From an uncultured Lachnospiraceae bacterium (GTDB taxonomy: Bacteria > Bacillota_A > Clostridia > Lachnospirales > Lachnospiraceae): a stretch of DNA of 8,624 nt. The notes under the pieces were generated by a model that saw only the letters and a list, made by a program, of their open reading frames with translations, did not search any database and was not told where the DNA came from. The number at the start of each line of letters is the position of its first letter. Positions within the stretch are counted from its first letter, which is position 1. Made by a program: the position numbers and the translations under genes. The DNA is taken from positions 1 through 8,624 of the forward strand of contig CAJKKX010000080.1 of the NCBI GenBank assembly GCA_905200565.1, read 5' to 3'. Positions 1 through 6,830 of this stretch are shown here, piece by piece.

Positions 1-3000
1 TTATCCGGCTTAACTGGCTTGGTTTCTCCGGTGACAGGAGAATCCGGTTTGTTCGGTTTTCCGGTGTCCAGCTGACTGGTATTTCCAGAGTTACCGGAAT
101 TGCCGGAGGAGGAACCTCCACCGCCATCCGGACCACCAGAGGAGGAATCGCCGCCGGAAGGCTGGTTGGAAACCGTCAACGTTCCAGGAACATAAGTGAT
201 CGCATAATTGTCATTTGACAGCGTACCAGTAATGTTGATTTTGGTTTGTCCGGTTTTGCTCATATCCGGCGTCTGCGCGTAAGTCAATGTTACCGTGCCG
301 CTCAGGGTGTCTGCACCAACCAGACCTTCCACCTTGTAATCCTTATCTGCTTCCGGGCTGCTCAGGTCGGGCGCGGTGCTGCCGGTGTAGGCGCTCTGAT
401 CAAGCGCCGTAACGGTGACAGCTTTCTTCGCTACGGTCACAGGCAAGCTTTGTTCTGCCACATCTGCGTACTCTGCATTTCCCTGAACCTTGTACCAAAC
501 GGTGTATTCCCCGGCATTTTTCGCTGTGGGGATCTGCTCACTCCACTCAGAATCGTCAAGCCGGTAGAGCATCGTGCCGCCAGTGGTCTTGCCCGCTGTA
601 ACCAGCGCCTGTTCTGTACCATTGTAGGTCAGGGCGTTTGCCGTAGGTGCCGTAACAGTGGGGACAAGCTTGTTGGTCGCATTGACATTGACGGTCAGCG
701 TGATGTCCTCATAGTTCGTGCTCTTGATTACCACGGTCACTGTGCCCACAGAGCCGGTGGTTTTCACGTCATTTTTCTGAATCGGCAGGATCAGCTTGCC
801 ATCTTCCACCTTTGCACCGTCGGCGTAATAGGTGCTGGACAAGTTGACCGTTGGTGCGCCGTAGGTCACTGTGCCGTACTCCTTGGGAGTTTCCAGCGTG
901 GGCAGGGCGGGGAGCGCCACAGTGTAGGTCTTTTCGTGGCCGTTTACAATGGTCAGCGCGGTTTCCTTAGTAAAGTCGGGGACAGCGGCCTTGGTGATGT
1001 TGCCAGTCGTGGTGAAGCTGCTCTGCTTCAGGGCGTAATTCTTCGTGGTCTGCTCCATCAAGGTCACTGTGGCAGTGATGTTCTTGCCGTTGCCCACACT
1101 GGCATCGTCAAATCTGGCGGTCACGGTGTAGTCTGTTCCTCGGTTCAAGGTCACGTTGTCGAAGGTCACGCTGGTAATGTCCGCGTTTGTCATGCCATCA
1201 TAGGTCTTATCTTTTACCGCAACTGAAAATTTCAGTGGGTACTTAGAAATTTCCGGTACCACGGAATCTGTTAATGTCCTATCGTATGAAGCACTTGCAT
1301 CTATCGGTGTAAATTTCACGGTATAAGCCTTGTTATCGTCTACATTCGGATAAATACCAGATGCTGAACTACTATTTTCCGGTTCCCAGCTCCAGGTACC
1401 GGCTACCGGTTGATTTGCACCATTATACACACCATAACCAGAAGCCAGGGAAACCGGAATCTGATCAAGTGAAACCCCATAGGTCCCCTTCGCATCCCAC
1501 TTTGGTGTTCCGTTTCCTACAATTCTCAGTGTATCCTTGGTAGACACATTAAGCGGTGCCGTTCTCTCAGAAGCAAATGCATTCTCTTTCGCCTTTATTC
1601 TGCTGGTTACCTGATATCCATGTGCCGGATATAATCCCTGAATTTCCGTACCGTCAATCCATGTAAATGCTCCGTCTGAATCTGCATCACGGTATCCATA
1701 CTCAATGTCATTTTCCGGATTCGTTCTGTTTATGGTAATCGTCGTACCGGTTATAGTCACCTCATTCTCAGTTATTGCAGCCGGTGCTGCCGTTCTTTTA
1801 AGAATCGTGATACTTTCAGGTTTTCCGGCAAATTTCTTATCCGTGTTGCTTGCAGCAACCCGATAATAAACCGTACTCTCATGATCGGAAGAAATGATGT
1901 CTGTAATCGAAATTCCTGATCCGCTGCCCATTTTTGCAGATGTCCAGTTTGGAGAGGTATTGGTTCCGTTTACAATCACATACTGTAAAGATGAGGAAAT
2001 TGTGATTTCTTCCTTCCGATAATCAATATTCGGCTTGTTCGATTCTTCCGGAATCGCCTGTGTTTGCAAATTCGCCGCCAAAAACGCTTCACTGGCTGAC
2101 ATGGACGAGGATGCTTTCTTACGAATATAGACTGGTACAGACCCACCATTTTCACGAATGTTATCCAGCAGCCTTGTCAGACGAACCATACCACCCTGTC
2201 TTATAGTTGTCCATGACTGTGCATCCTTAGAAGCAGCATACTCCAGATCGCAGGAAGCTTTATTCTCTAAAGTCTCCTGTTCGTAATTGATAGAAACATC
2301 AGCAGCAGTAGGTGCCTCCTGCTGCACTTTTTCTGTCTGGAAATTTACATAGGTTACATCAAGAGATAACTTACCATCCTTTTTAATCATCAGTCTGACA
2401 TGATATTCTGTGTCCGGAGTTAAATTCTCAATGGTACACTCATAGTTTCCGGAAGGACTTTCCTTAAGTAACGTTCCTTTCGAGAACATTTCATCTAATG
2501 TCCCTGTCTGCTCATCCTCGCCGGAGGTTAATAAAAACTTAACCTCTGCTCCGGGAGTTCCTGTTGCCTTAAGTGTAGCAGTCGCTTTTGCGTCAGAAAT
2601 CGTCTTAATATCCGTGACAGCTGCGGAAGTGATACTTGCCGCCTTATTATTAGAATATGTCTGAGTAGCTGGATCATAATATACCGTCTTACTGTACTTG
2701 CGGAAATGCGGGTAATCCTCCGTTCCGATCACCTGTCCCCACGTACCATCTGATTGATCACCATTTAATTTATAGGCAATTTCTCCGGATTTCAGTTTTT
2801 TCAGTTTTTCTTCGTTATCTAGAGTAGTAATACCCGGAGAACTATAATCACTCTTTGTTGTCTCATAACAGTTCGTAAAAGTAGCCCTATGATCATTCGG
2901 GTACTCAGTTCCTTCCAGTTTTCCTGATACAGCCAAACAATTAGTCACCGTTCCGTTTGAAGAACGATATAAAAAATCTGTTCCTACTACAAAACAATTC

Positions 3001-5819
3001 TGAATTTTGACATCATCATACATAGCGGTACGACACAATCCGCAAGTCCAATTACCTTCCAACACCAGCCCTATATTTTGTACACTCCCATGTTGAATCC
3101 TTCCCACCAGTCCCCACTCATAACTTTCACCGTCCTTAGCAGGTCGCAGTCCGGAAATTACATGGTAATTTCCCTCAATAGTCCCCTCGAAAGACCTAGT
3201 ACCAGATTTGTCTCTAATGCTTGTCCAGTCATATCCGTCCGGGATCTTAATATCCTTCATCAGCTTCAGATTGCTCTTCTTATTAAAGTTTTTATCATCA
3301 TTAAACTGCTTTGCAAACCAGAAAAGCTGACCGGCATTATAAATCTCATAATATCCCTTCCAATTTTTGGGCTCCTGATATGCACCACATGCTTCACAAA
3401 ATCCATCTGCATTATAGTGCTCATGACTACAAGAGGTATCAGGATTAAACATCGTAATTTCATTTGGTGTTATTGTCGAAATCGTCTTATCTGATACTGT
3501 GATCGGATTGCCGTCATTTAAGCCCGGTACCGTCACCGAAATCTCTGTTTTATTCCTATTTTCCGGCAGATATACCGTCAGATGTCCCGTGTTCGCTTCA
3601 TCATACGAAATCTGCATGGAAGGAATGACCATAGCTGCACTTTGACCTTCTTGATTGCTCAACGGTTTATCATTCTGCTTGACCGTGATATCGGTTGCCT
3701 GTAATATCTGATCGCTCGTGATCGCCGTGGAAACAAATTTTAATCTTGTCTCATAAAGAGGAGCTGCGGCCTTCAAAGTGATCGTTGCATTCTTATCATC
3801 AACGTCAGCAACATCAGCTTCCATCTGATAAACATAGTCTCCAACCGTCACCGTTACCGTTACCGGTTTCCCTGGCGTTAATGGCTTCAGATAATTGGAT
3901 GCCTGAAGTGTAACTTGATAATCGCTCACCTTCATCGTCCCTGCATTCCAGGTAATCTCTCCCACGCTGATTGTCACCGGATAAGTGCTTTCGATGAATC
4001 GTACATCCGCAATCGTGCCCTGAATGGTATAGTTTTTCAGTCCGGGATTTTCACTTTTCGGGAAATAATCGCCGCCATTTAAGTTTACTGTTGCTTCATT
4101 ACTGATGGAAATGGAGCCCTCCAAGGTACTACCCTCCGGCAGCGCTTGACCGGGCTTCACTGCGACACCGATCGCATATACTTCATTATTATATGCAATG
4201 GCTGAAACCGTTCCGCCCTTGATCACAATATCACCATACTTGTATTTACCGTCGCCTATCGGTTTTGCTCCACCGCCGCCAGTGCCGATTGCGGCTCCGG
4301 GGTGTCTTCCCGCGTTCGTAGCATATCCTCCATAGGCTGTCACATTGCCACCATTGATCTCAATCCGATCCACGCAGCCGTTCGCTCCACCGCCAATTCC
4401 TGCTCCACCGTATACATGATTAATATTCTTGGGGTAGCTTCCATGTCCGCCCTTGGCATACACAGTTCCGCCGTTGATGACAATGGTACCGATGCCGCCC
4501 TCTGAACCGCCGCCAATACCTGCTGCCATCCCGCTGCCATAAGCTTCGATATTGCCTCCGTTGATCTCAATCCTCCCCAAGGAACCCTTTCTCATGCTCG
4601 ACGCACCAATTCCGGCACCTACTCCACCGGTTGCTTTTAAGCTTCCCTCTCCGCTGATCGTCAGGGTACAGCCTTCCGGCACCTCAATAGCCGCACACAT
4701 ATCACCGCCCTTGAGTGTATTTTTTCCCTCCAGAATCAGATTCAGTTTTGCACCATTTGCCAGTCGGATCGCCGGTATCCAGTTACTTGCTGTCGTAGCG
4801 TTATTGTCGATCGGAATCTGGATATCCAGATCCGAAATCGTGATTGTAGCCTCCACACCATTAACCAGAATAACATGGGTCGTACTGCTTCCCGTGATAG
4901 TCGCATGATTATACTGTTCCAATGTGTTGCTGTTGATGCTGATACCGCTATTCGCAATATTATAAGTATCTGTTGATGCCAGCAAAGCGATTCCGCCGTC
5001 CATGCTGACCTCGATCTCCGGAAGCTCCACGCCCTCTGCCAAAATATACTCTTTCGGAAGAACCGGAAGATAATAATAGAAACCACTTTCATCTTCCCGG
5101 TTCTCATCCAGCTCCCAAGTAACGCTGATATCCGTCAGCACCGGGATATCTTCTGAGATTTCCTCATCTTCAAACTCATAATCCTCAAGAAAATCCCCGG
5201 CATTGCTGTCGGTAGCGATCAGAAACGTACCCTGCTGGTCTTTCTCCTGAACTTCCTGTTTATCTGCTTCCTCCTCATCATTACTATCCGGCACATTTTC
5301 TGAATTTTCTGTTTCCGGAGTTTCCTCCTCATCATTGCTATCCGGCATGTTTTCTGAATTTTCTGTTTCCGGAGTTTCCTCCTCATCATTGCTATCCGGC
5401 ACGTTTTCTGAATTTTCTGTTTCCGGAGTTTCCTCCTCATTCAGATTTTCTTTCTTTGCATTACTGCCGGCAGCAATTTCCGAGTCTTCTTTCTTATCAC
5501 GGTCGTCTGCTGCCGCTTTCTCATCTTCCGCGCCCTTATCGCGATCCGCATTATTTTTCTGATGATCCACGTTCTTATATTCCACCACCGAAGCCTCGAT
5601 CGTCTCCGGGAAATTCAGATAATCCTCAAAGTTTTCTCCGGCATCCGCAGGGATCTGAATATGCGCGACCTCCTCCGGTAATTCCGTAAATCCCGTGATC
5701 ACTTTCAACTTTTTTGTAGGGACTGCAGCAAACGTTGCAGACGGTATGCATAACTGCATCGCTATCATTGCCGCCAATGCTGCAGATACAATCTGCCATT
5801 TCTTCTTTTTATACCTCAT
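1..5819 (-). CDS. Giant exported multidomain surface protein, C-terminus beyond window
   Basis: One unbroken frame of 1939 codons with no stop before the window edge; frame continuity was checked by hand at several points. The start at 5819 is preferred over an in-frame ATG at 5825 because AGGAGG (5833-5828) lies 8 nt from the former and only 2 nt from the latter. Order by approximate residue: signal peptide 1-31 (four Lys, hydrophobic core, cleavage near TFA/AV); acidic linker 60-220 with three 18-residue repeats; Gly-rich GGTV/GAGIGGG region 290-545, resembling a beta-helix; Cys/His cluster 797-811; GLUG-like region 818-1045; Fn3/Ig-like stretches 1060-1425; YDG domain near 1540; MBG-like domain 1795-1884; Gly/Ser/Pro linker from 1886. 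Such modules are known from bacterial adhesins and cell-surface proteins. Binding to a host or carbohydrate ligand is inference, and no enzyme motif was seen. A wall anchor, if present, lies outside the window. Probably last gene of an operon with two receiver-like genes. Confidence 0.93.
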   Translation of the reverse strand, partial: MRYKKKKWQIVSAALAAMIAMQLCIPSATFAAVPTKKLKVITGFTELPEEVAHIQIPADAGENFEDYLNFPETIEASVVEYKNVDHQKNNADRDKGAEDEKAAADDRDKKEDSEIAAGSNAKKENLNEEETPETENSENVPDSNDEEETPETENSENMPDSNDEEETPETENSENVPDSNDEEEADKQEVQEKDQQGTFLIATDSNAGDFLEDYEFEDEEISEDIPVLTDISVTWELDENREDESGFYYYLPVLPKEYILAEGVELPEIEVSMDGGIALLASTDTYNIANSGISINSNTLEQYNHATITGSSTTHVILVNGVEATITISDLDIQIPIDNNATTASNWIPAIRLANGAKLNLILEGKNTLKGGDMCAAIEVPEGCTLTISGEGSLKATGGVGAGIGASSMRKGSLGRIEINGGNIEAYGSGMAAGIGGGSEGGIGTIVINGGTVYAKGGHGSYPKNINHVYGGAGIGGGANGCVDRIEINGGNVTAYGGYATNAGRHPGAAIGTGGGGAKPIGDGKYKYGDIVIKGGTVSAIAYNNEVYAIGVAVKPGQALPEGSTLEGSISISNEATVNLNGGDYFPKSENPGLKNYTIQGTIADVRFIESTYPVTISVGEITWNAGTMKVSDYQVTLQASNYLKPLTPGKPVTVTVTVGDYVYQMEADVADVDDKNATITLKAAAPLYETRLKFVSTAITSDQILQATDITVKQNDKPLSNQEGQSAAMVIPSMQISYDEANTGHLTVYLPENRNKTEISVTVPGLNDGNPITVSDKTISTITPNEITMFNPDTSCSHEHYNADGFCEACGAYQEPKNWKGYYEIYNAGQLFWFAKQFNDDKNFNKKSNLKLMKDIKIPDGYDWTSIRDKSGTRSFEGTIEGNYHVISGLRPAKDGESYEWGLVGRIQHGSVQNIGLVLEGNWTCGLCRTAMYDDVKIQNCFVVGTDFLYRSSNGTVTNCLAVSGKLEGTEYPNDHRATFTNCYETTKSDYSSPGITTLDNEEKLKKLKSGEIAYKLNGDQSDGTWGQVIGTEDYPHFRKYSKTVYYDPATQTYSNNKAASITSAAVTDIKTISDAKATATLKATGTPGAEVKFLLTSGEDEQTGTLDEMFSKGTLLKESPSGNYECTIENLTPDTEYHVRLMIKKDGKLSLDVTYVNFQTEKVQQEAPTAADVSINYEQETLENKASCDLEYAASKDAQSWTTIRQGGMVRLTRLLDNIRENGGSVPVYIRKKASSSMSASEAFLAANLQTQAIPEESNKPNIDYRKEEITISSSLQYVIVNGTNTSPNWTSAKMGSGSGISITDIISSDHESTVYYRVAASNTDKKFAGKPESITILKRTAAPAAITENEVTITGTTITINRTNPENDIEYGYRDADSDGAFTWIDGTEIQGLYPAHGYQVTSRIKAKENAFASERTAPLNVSTKDTLRIVGNGTPKWDAKGTYGVSLDQIPVSLASGYGVYNGANQPVAGTWSWEPENSSSASGIYPNVDDNKAYTVKFTPIDASASYDRTLTDSVVPEISKYPLKFSVAVKDKTYDGMTNADITSVTFDNVTLNRGTDYTVTARFDDASVGNGKNITATVTLMEQTTKNYALKQSSFTTTGNITKAAVPDFTKETALTIVNGHEKTYTVALPALPTLETPKEYGTVTYGAPTVNLSSTYYADGAKVEDGKLILPIQKNDVKTTGSVGTVTVVIKSTNYEDITLTVNVNATNKLVPTVTAPTANALTYNGTEQALVTAGKTTGGTMLYRLDDSEWSEQIPTAKNAGEYTVWYKVQGNAEYADVAEQSLPVTVAKKAVTVTALDQSAYTGSTAPDLSSPEADKDYKVEGLVGADTLSGTVTLTYAQTPDMSKTGQTKINITGTLSNDNYAITYVPGTLTVSNQPSGGDSSSGGPDGGGGSSSGNSGNSGNTSQLDTGKPNKPDSPVTGETKPVKPD
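4200..4630 (-). repeat. Gly-rich INGG(T/N)V / GAGIGGG protein repeats, likely beta-helix turns
   Basis: Within the giant protein (about residues 398-540) a strand motif of type IxINGGxVxAYGG recurs four times, starting near residues 416, 444, 484 and 529. It alternates with Gly-rich turns GAGIGAS, AGIGGGSEGG, GAGIGGGANG and AAIGTGGGG. This spacing of short beta strands and Gly turns fits a right-handed parallel beta-helix, as in many secreted carbohydrate-binding or adhesin proteins. The fold is inferred from pattern only. The repeats are diverged at DNA level, unlike the 54-bp units. Confidence 0.7.
5268..5440 (-). repeat. Three tandem 54-bp units in the giant gene, plus a partial fourth
   Basis: Units begin at 5268, 5322 and 5376 with an exact 54-nt period, followed by an 11-nt partial copy at 5430. 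The units differ by only one to three substitutions. In frame they encode 18-residue acidic repeats (residues 131-184) reading TPETENSENxPDSNDEEE with x = V, M, V. The acidic Pro/Thr/Ser composition suggests an extended spacer that holds the folded part away from the membrane or wall. Near identity suggests recent expansion, and copy number may vary between strains. Confidence 0.95.
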
Positions 5820-5887
5820 ATCCATTTCCTCCTGTTGTCATTATTTTCTATATAGCGTGACGGTTTTGTTCTCTCCGGTAATATTTT
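5820..5887 (-). other. 68-nt gap between receiver-like gene 2 and the giant gene, with strong RBS
   Basis: The gap is AT-rich and contains AGGAGG at 5833-5828, which fixes the giant gene's start at 5819. A TATATA sequence lies near 5851-5856 on the minus strand, but no -35 element is found at a usual distance and no terminator hairpin is visible. The simplest reading is that the giant gene is transcribed from upstream together with the two small genes. An internal promoter is possible but not supported. Confidence 0.6.
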
Positions 5888-6268
5888 TTATTCATACGTT
5901 TCCTCCTCACCTGATTCATTACTTCCCCTTTTTCCCTGAAGCAGCCGGGATACTGCCTCCCGCAGCTGATATTCCGTCACAGGCTTTACCAAAAAGGTGT
6001 CCGCCTGCATCCTGCGGCTTTGGGGTTCAAACTCTGCCTGGTCGCTGATCCACAGGAGAGGGACATCCCTGCTGTACCCTCGTATGCTCATGCAGAAATT
6101 CATCCCCCTGGCTCCGTCCTCCATGACCACCACAGCATCATAAGGTCCATCCCGCTGCATGGCATAGGTACAAAACACACCATTATCAAAGCGGTCTACT
6201 TTGCCAAACTTCATCAGCAAAGCGGTTTCTTTTTCTTTCTGGCTATAACTGCACAGCGCAATTCGCAT
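5888..6268 (-). CDS. Stand-alone receiver-like protein 2, degenerate (pseudo-receiver)
   Basis: 126 residues, the length of a lone response-regulator receiver domain, with no output domain. The layout fits the receiver fold: beta-1 MRIALCSY; YDAVVVM (43-49) where the acceptor Asp normally ends beta-3; VPLLWIS (69-75) with the conserved Ser/Thr at S75; and FLVKPV (92-97) with the conserved Lys-Pro at K95-P96. The usual acidic pair after beta-1 is absent (CSYS), and Met49 occupies the expected Asp position, although E50 and D51 follow directly. Phosphorylation is therefore unlikely. The last residues are acidic. GGAGG (6280-6276) sits 7 nt before the ATG, and the start lies 26 nt inside the upstream gene, suggesting translational coupling. 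It is a paralogue of that gene. A role as a protein-protein adaptor or decoy for signalling is inference. The receiver assignment rests on motif layout, not a search. Confidence 0.85.
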   Translation of the reverse strand: MRIALCSYSQKEKETALLMKFGKVDRFDNGVFCTYAMQRDGPYDAVVVMEDGARGMNFCMSIRGYSRDVPLLWISDQAEFEPQSRRMQADTFLVKPVTEYQLREAVSRLLQGKRGSNESGEEETYE

Positions 6269-6632
6269 GTTCGCACCTCCATTTCATGATGGGTTTTATC
6301 GCCTCATATAGCTCCTGATCGGAGCAGTCTGCCGGAAGAAACACAGGGATACGCAGGTGATACGCGATCAGGGCAAAGTTTTCATCATCACTCCACCAGA
6401 CAAGCGGTACTTCCGGTGCCAGCCGCTTCGCCTGTATGGCCGCCTCCAGTCCCTTTGCTCCGGTCATGGCGATGACAACCGCATGGTAGCGGCTTCGCCG
6501 GAGTGCCTGAGCAAGCTGGTTCTCATTCCACAATTCGTCAATCGCAAGCTGCCCATCCCCATCAAAAAGGGAGCGCAGCCTGCTTTCAAACCATTCCACA
6601 TTTCTCAGCTCCGTACAAAGTGCGATTTTCAT
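6243..6632 (-). CDS. Stand-alone receiver-like protein 1, strongly degenerate (pseudo-receiver)
   Basis: 129 residues. The start at 6632 is chosen because AGGAGG (6644-6639) lies 6 nt upstream; an ATG at 6677 would add 15 residues but would be read through a terminator-like hairpin and has no ribosome site. It has the same layout as its neighbour: MKIALCTE, YHAVVIA (49-55), GAKGLEAA, VPLVWWSDD (75-83), VFLPAD (97-102). Shared with receiver-like protein 2 are IALC, YxAVV, GAxG and VPLxWxSD, so the two are probably diverged duplicates. All key receiver residues are changed: no acidic pair after beta-1, Ala55 at the acceptor position, and no Lys at the Lys-Pro position (Leu-Pro instead). Only S81 remains. 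It cannot be a normal phospho-receiver. A scaffold, anti-regulator or ligand-sensing role is possible but unproven. It is the first gene of the minus-strand operon and faces away from a functional LytTR regulator. Confidence 0.85.
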   Translation of the reverse strand: MKIALCTELRNVEWFESRLRSLFDGDGQLAIDELWNENQLAQALRRSRYHAVVIAMTGAKGLEAAIQAKRLAPEVPLVWWSDDENFALIAYHLRIPVFLPADCSDQELYEAIKPIMKWRCEHANCAVQL

Positions 6633-6655
6633 GCTGAGCCTCCTTTCCTGAAAAG

Positions 6656-6688
6656 AAAAAAAATCAGACCTTCTCATCGGAAAGTCTG
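6656..6688 (-). terminator. Intrinsic terminator-like hairpin ahead of the pseudo-receiver operon
   Basis: On the minus strand CAGACTTTC (6688-6680) pairs with GAAGGTCTG (6673-6665): nine pairs including one U-G wobble, with a 6-nt loop, followed by A and eight T (6663-6656). Read on the plus strand, the wobble becomes a C-A mismatch and there is no T tract, so the minus orientation is favoured. It sits between a candidate promoter and the first gene. It may block antisense read-through from the plus-strand genes, or act as a leader attenuator if transcription begins further upstream. Confidence 0.65.
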
Positions 6689-6690
6689 GT

Positions 6691-6717
6691 AGTATAATTA
6701 GGGTAGCATCTTGTCAA
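6691..6717 (-). promoter_or_regulatory. Candidate promoter for the pseudo-receiver / giant-protein operon
   Basis: A perfect TTGACA (6717-6712) is followed 15 nt later by TATACT (6696-6691). The spacer is shorter than the usual 17 nt, which fits a promoter that needs an activator. The expected start point is near 6685, about 53 nt before the first ATG. That start would remove most of the 5' arm of the hairpin at 6656-6688. The direct repeats at 6736-6770 lie about 18 nt upstream of the -35. Confidence 0.5.
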
Positions 6718-6735
6718 GGGAAATGCAACCGACTT

Positions 6736-6770
6736 TGTTTAAGACGCAGGTTTCCTGTTTAAGACGCAAG
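6736..6770. promoter_or_regulatory. Pair of direct repeats, probable binding site for the LytTR regulator
   Basis: TGTTTAAGACGCA occurs at 6736-6748 and again at 6756-6768, an exact 20-nt period or about two helical turns. LytTR-family regulators are known to bind paired direct repeats spaced about two turns apart, next to the promoter they control. The pair lies between the divergent promoters and abuts the -35 area of the regulator's own promoter. The repeat is not a clear match to the published LytTR consensus, so the assignment rests on position, spacing and the neighbouring LytTR gene. Confidence 0.6.
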
Positions 6771-6797
6771 TTTTTTCCTGCGGTTTTATGTTATACT
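6769..6797 (+). promoter_or_regulatory. Extended -10 promoter of the LytTR regulator gene
   Basis: TATACT at 6792-6797 is preceded by TG at 6789-6790 with one base between, the extended -10 form. At 17-nt spacing the -35 position (6769-6774) reads AGTTTT, a poor match. The distal direct repeat ends here, so a bound regulator could touch RNA polymerase, suggesting autoregulation. The predicted start near 6804 leaves a leader of about 27 nt before the ATG at 6831, which includes the ribosome site AAGGAG at 6817-6822. Confidence 0.6.
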
Positions 6798-6830
6798 AAT
6801 ATTGGATTATTGTGCAAAGGAGATGGCACG

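Noticed and set aside
246..1226. Open frame of 326 codons on the plus strand
   Set aside because: It is antisense to the giant gene in its GC-richer part. The product is rich in Cys, His, Arg and Gly with no domain pattern and no ribosome site, whereas the minus frame gives clear YDG and MBG-like modules.
5219..5440. Minus-strand frame giving a basic repeat protein (MRRKLRKQKIQK repeats)
   Set aside because: It is a frame-shifted reading of the 54-bp repeats. The in-frame reading belongs to the long exported protein with a signal peptide.
5268..5440. CRISPR-like array
   Set aside because: The units are contiguous with no unique spacers, and they encode an acidic peptide repeat inside a gene.
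5840..5875. Separate promoter for the giant gene (TATATA near 5851)
   Set aside because: No acceptable -35 at normal spacing was found, and AT-rich gaps give such matches by chance.
6633..6677. Longer N-terminus for receiver-like protein 1 (start at 6677)
   Set aside because: No ribosome site precedes it, it would translate the hairpin and U tract, and the 6632 start has AGGAGG at 6 nt and matches the paralogue's N-terminus.
6671..6698. Plus-strand promoter TTCTCA-N16-TATAAT
   Set aside because: The -10 is perfect, but it overlaps the better minus-strand promoter and its -35 is weak. The extended -10 at 6789-6797 better explains the regulator's leader. It cannot be fully excluded.
6711..6830. 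Forty-residue N-terminal extension of the LytTR regulator
   Set aside because: It would include the direct repeats and the promoter. The family normally starts at the beta-1 strand, as with the ATG at 6831.
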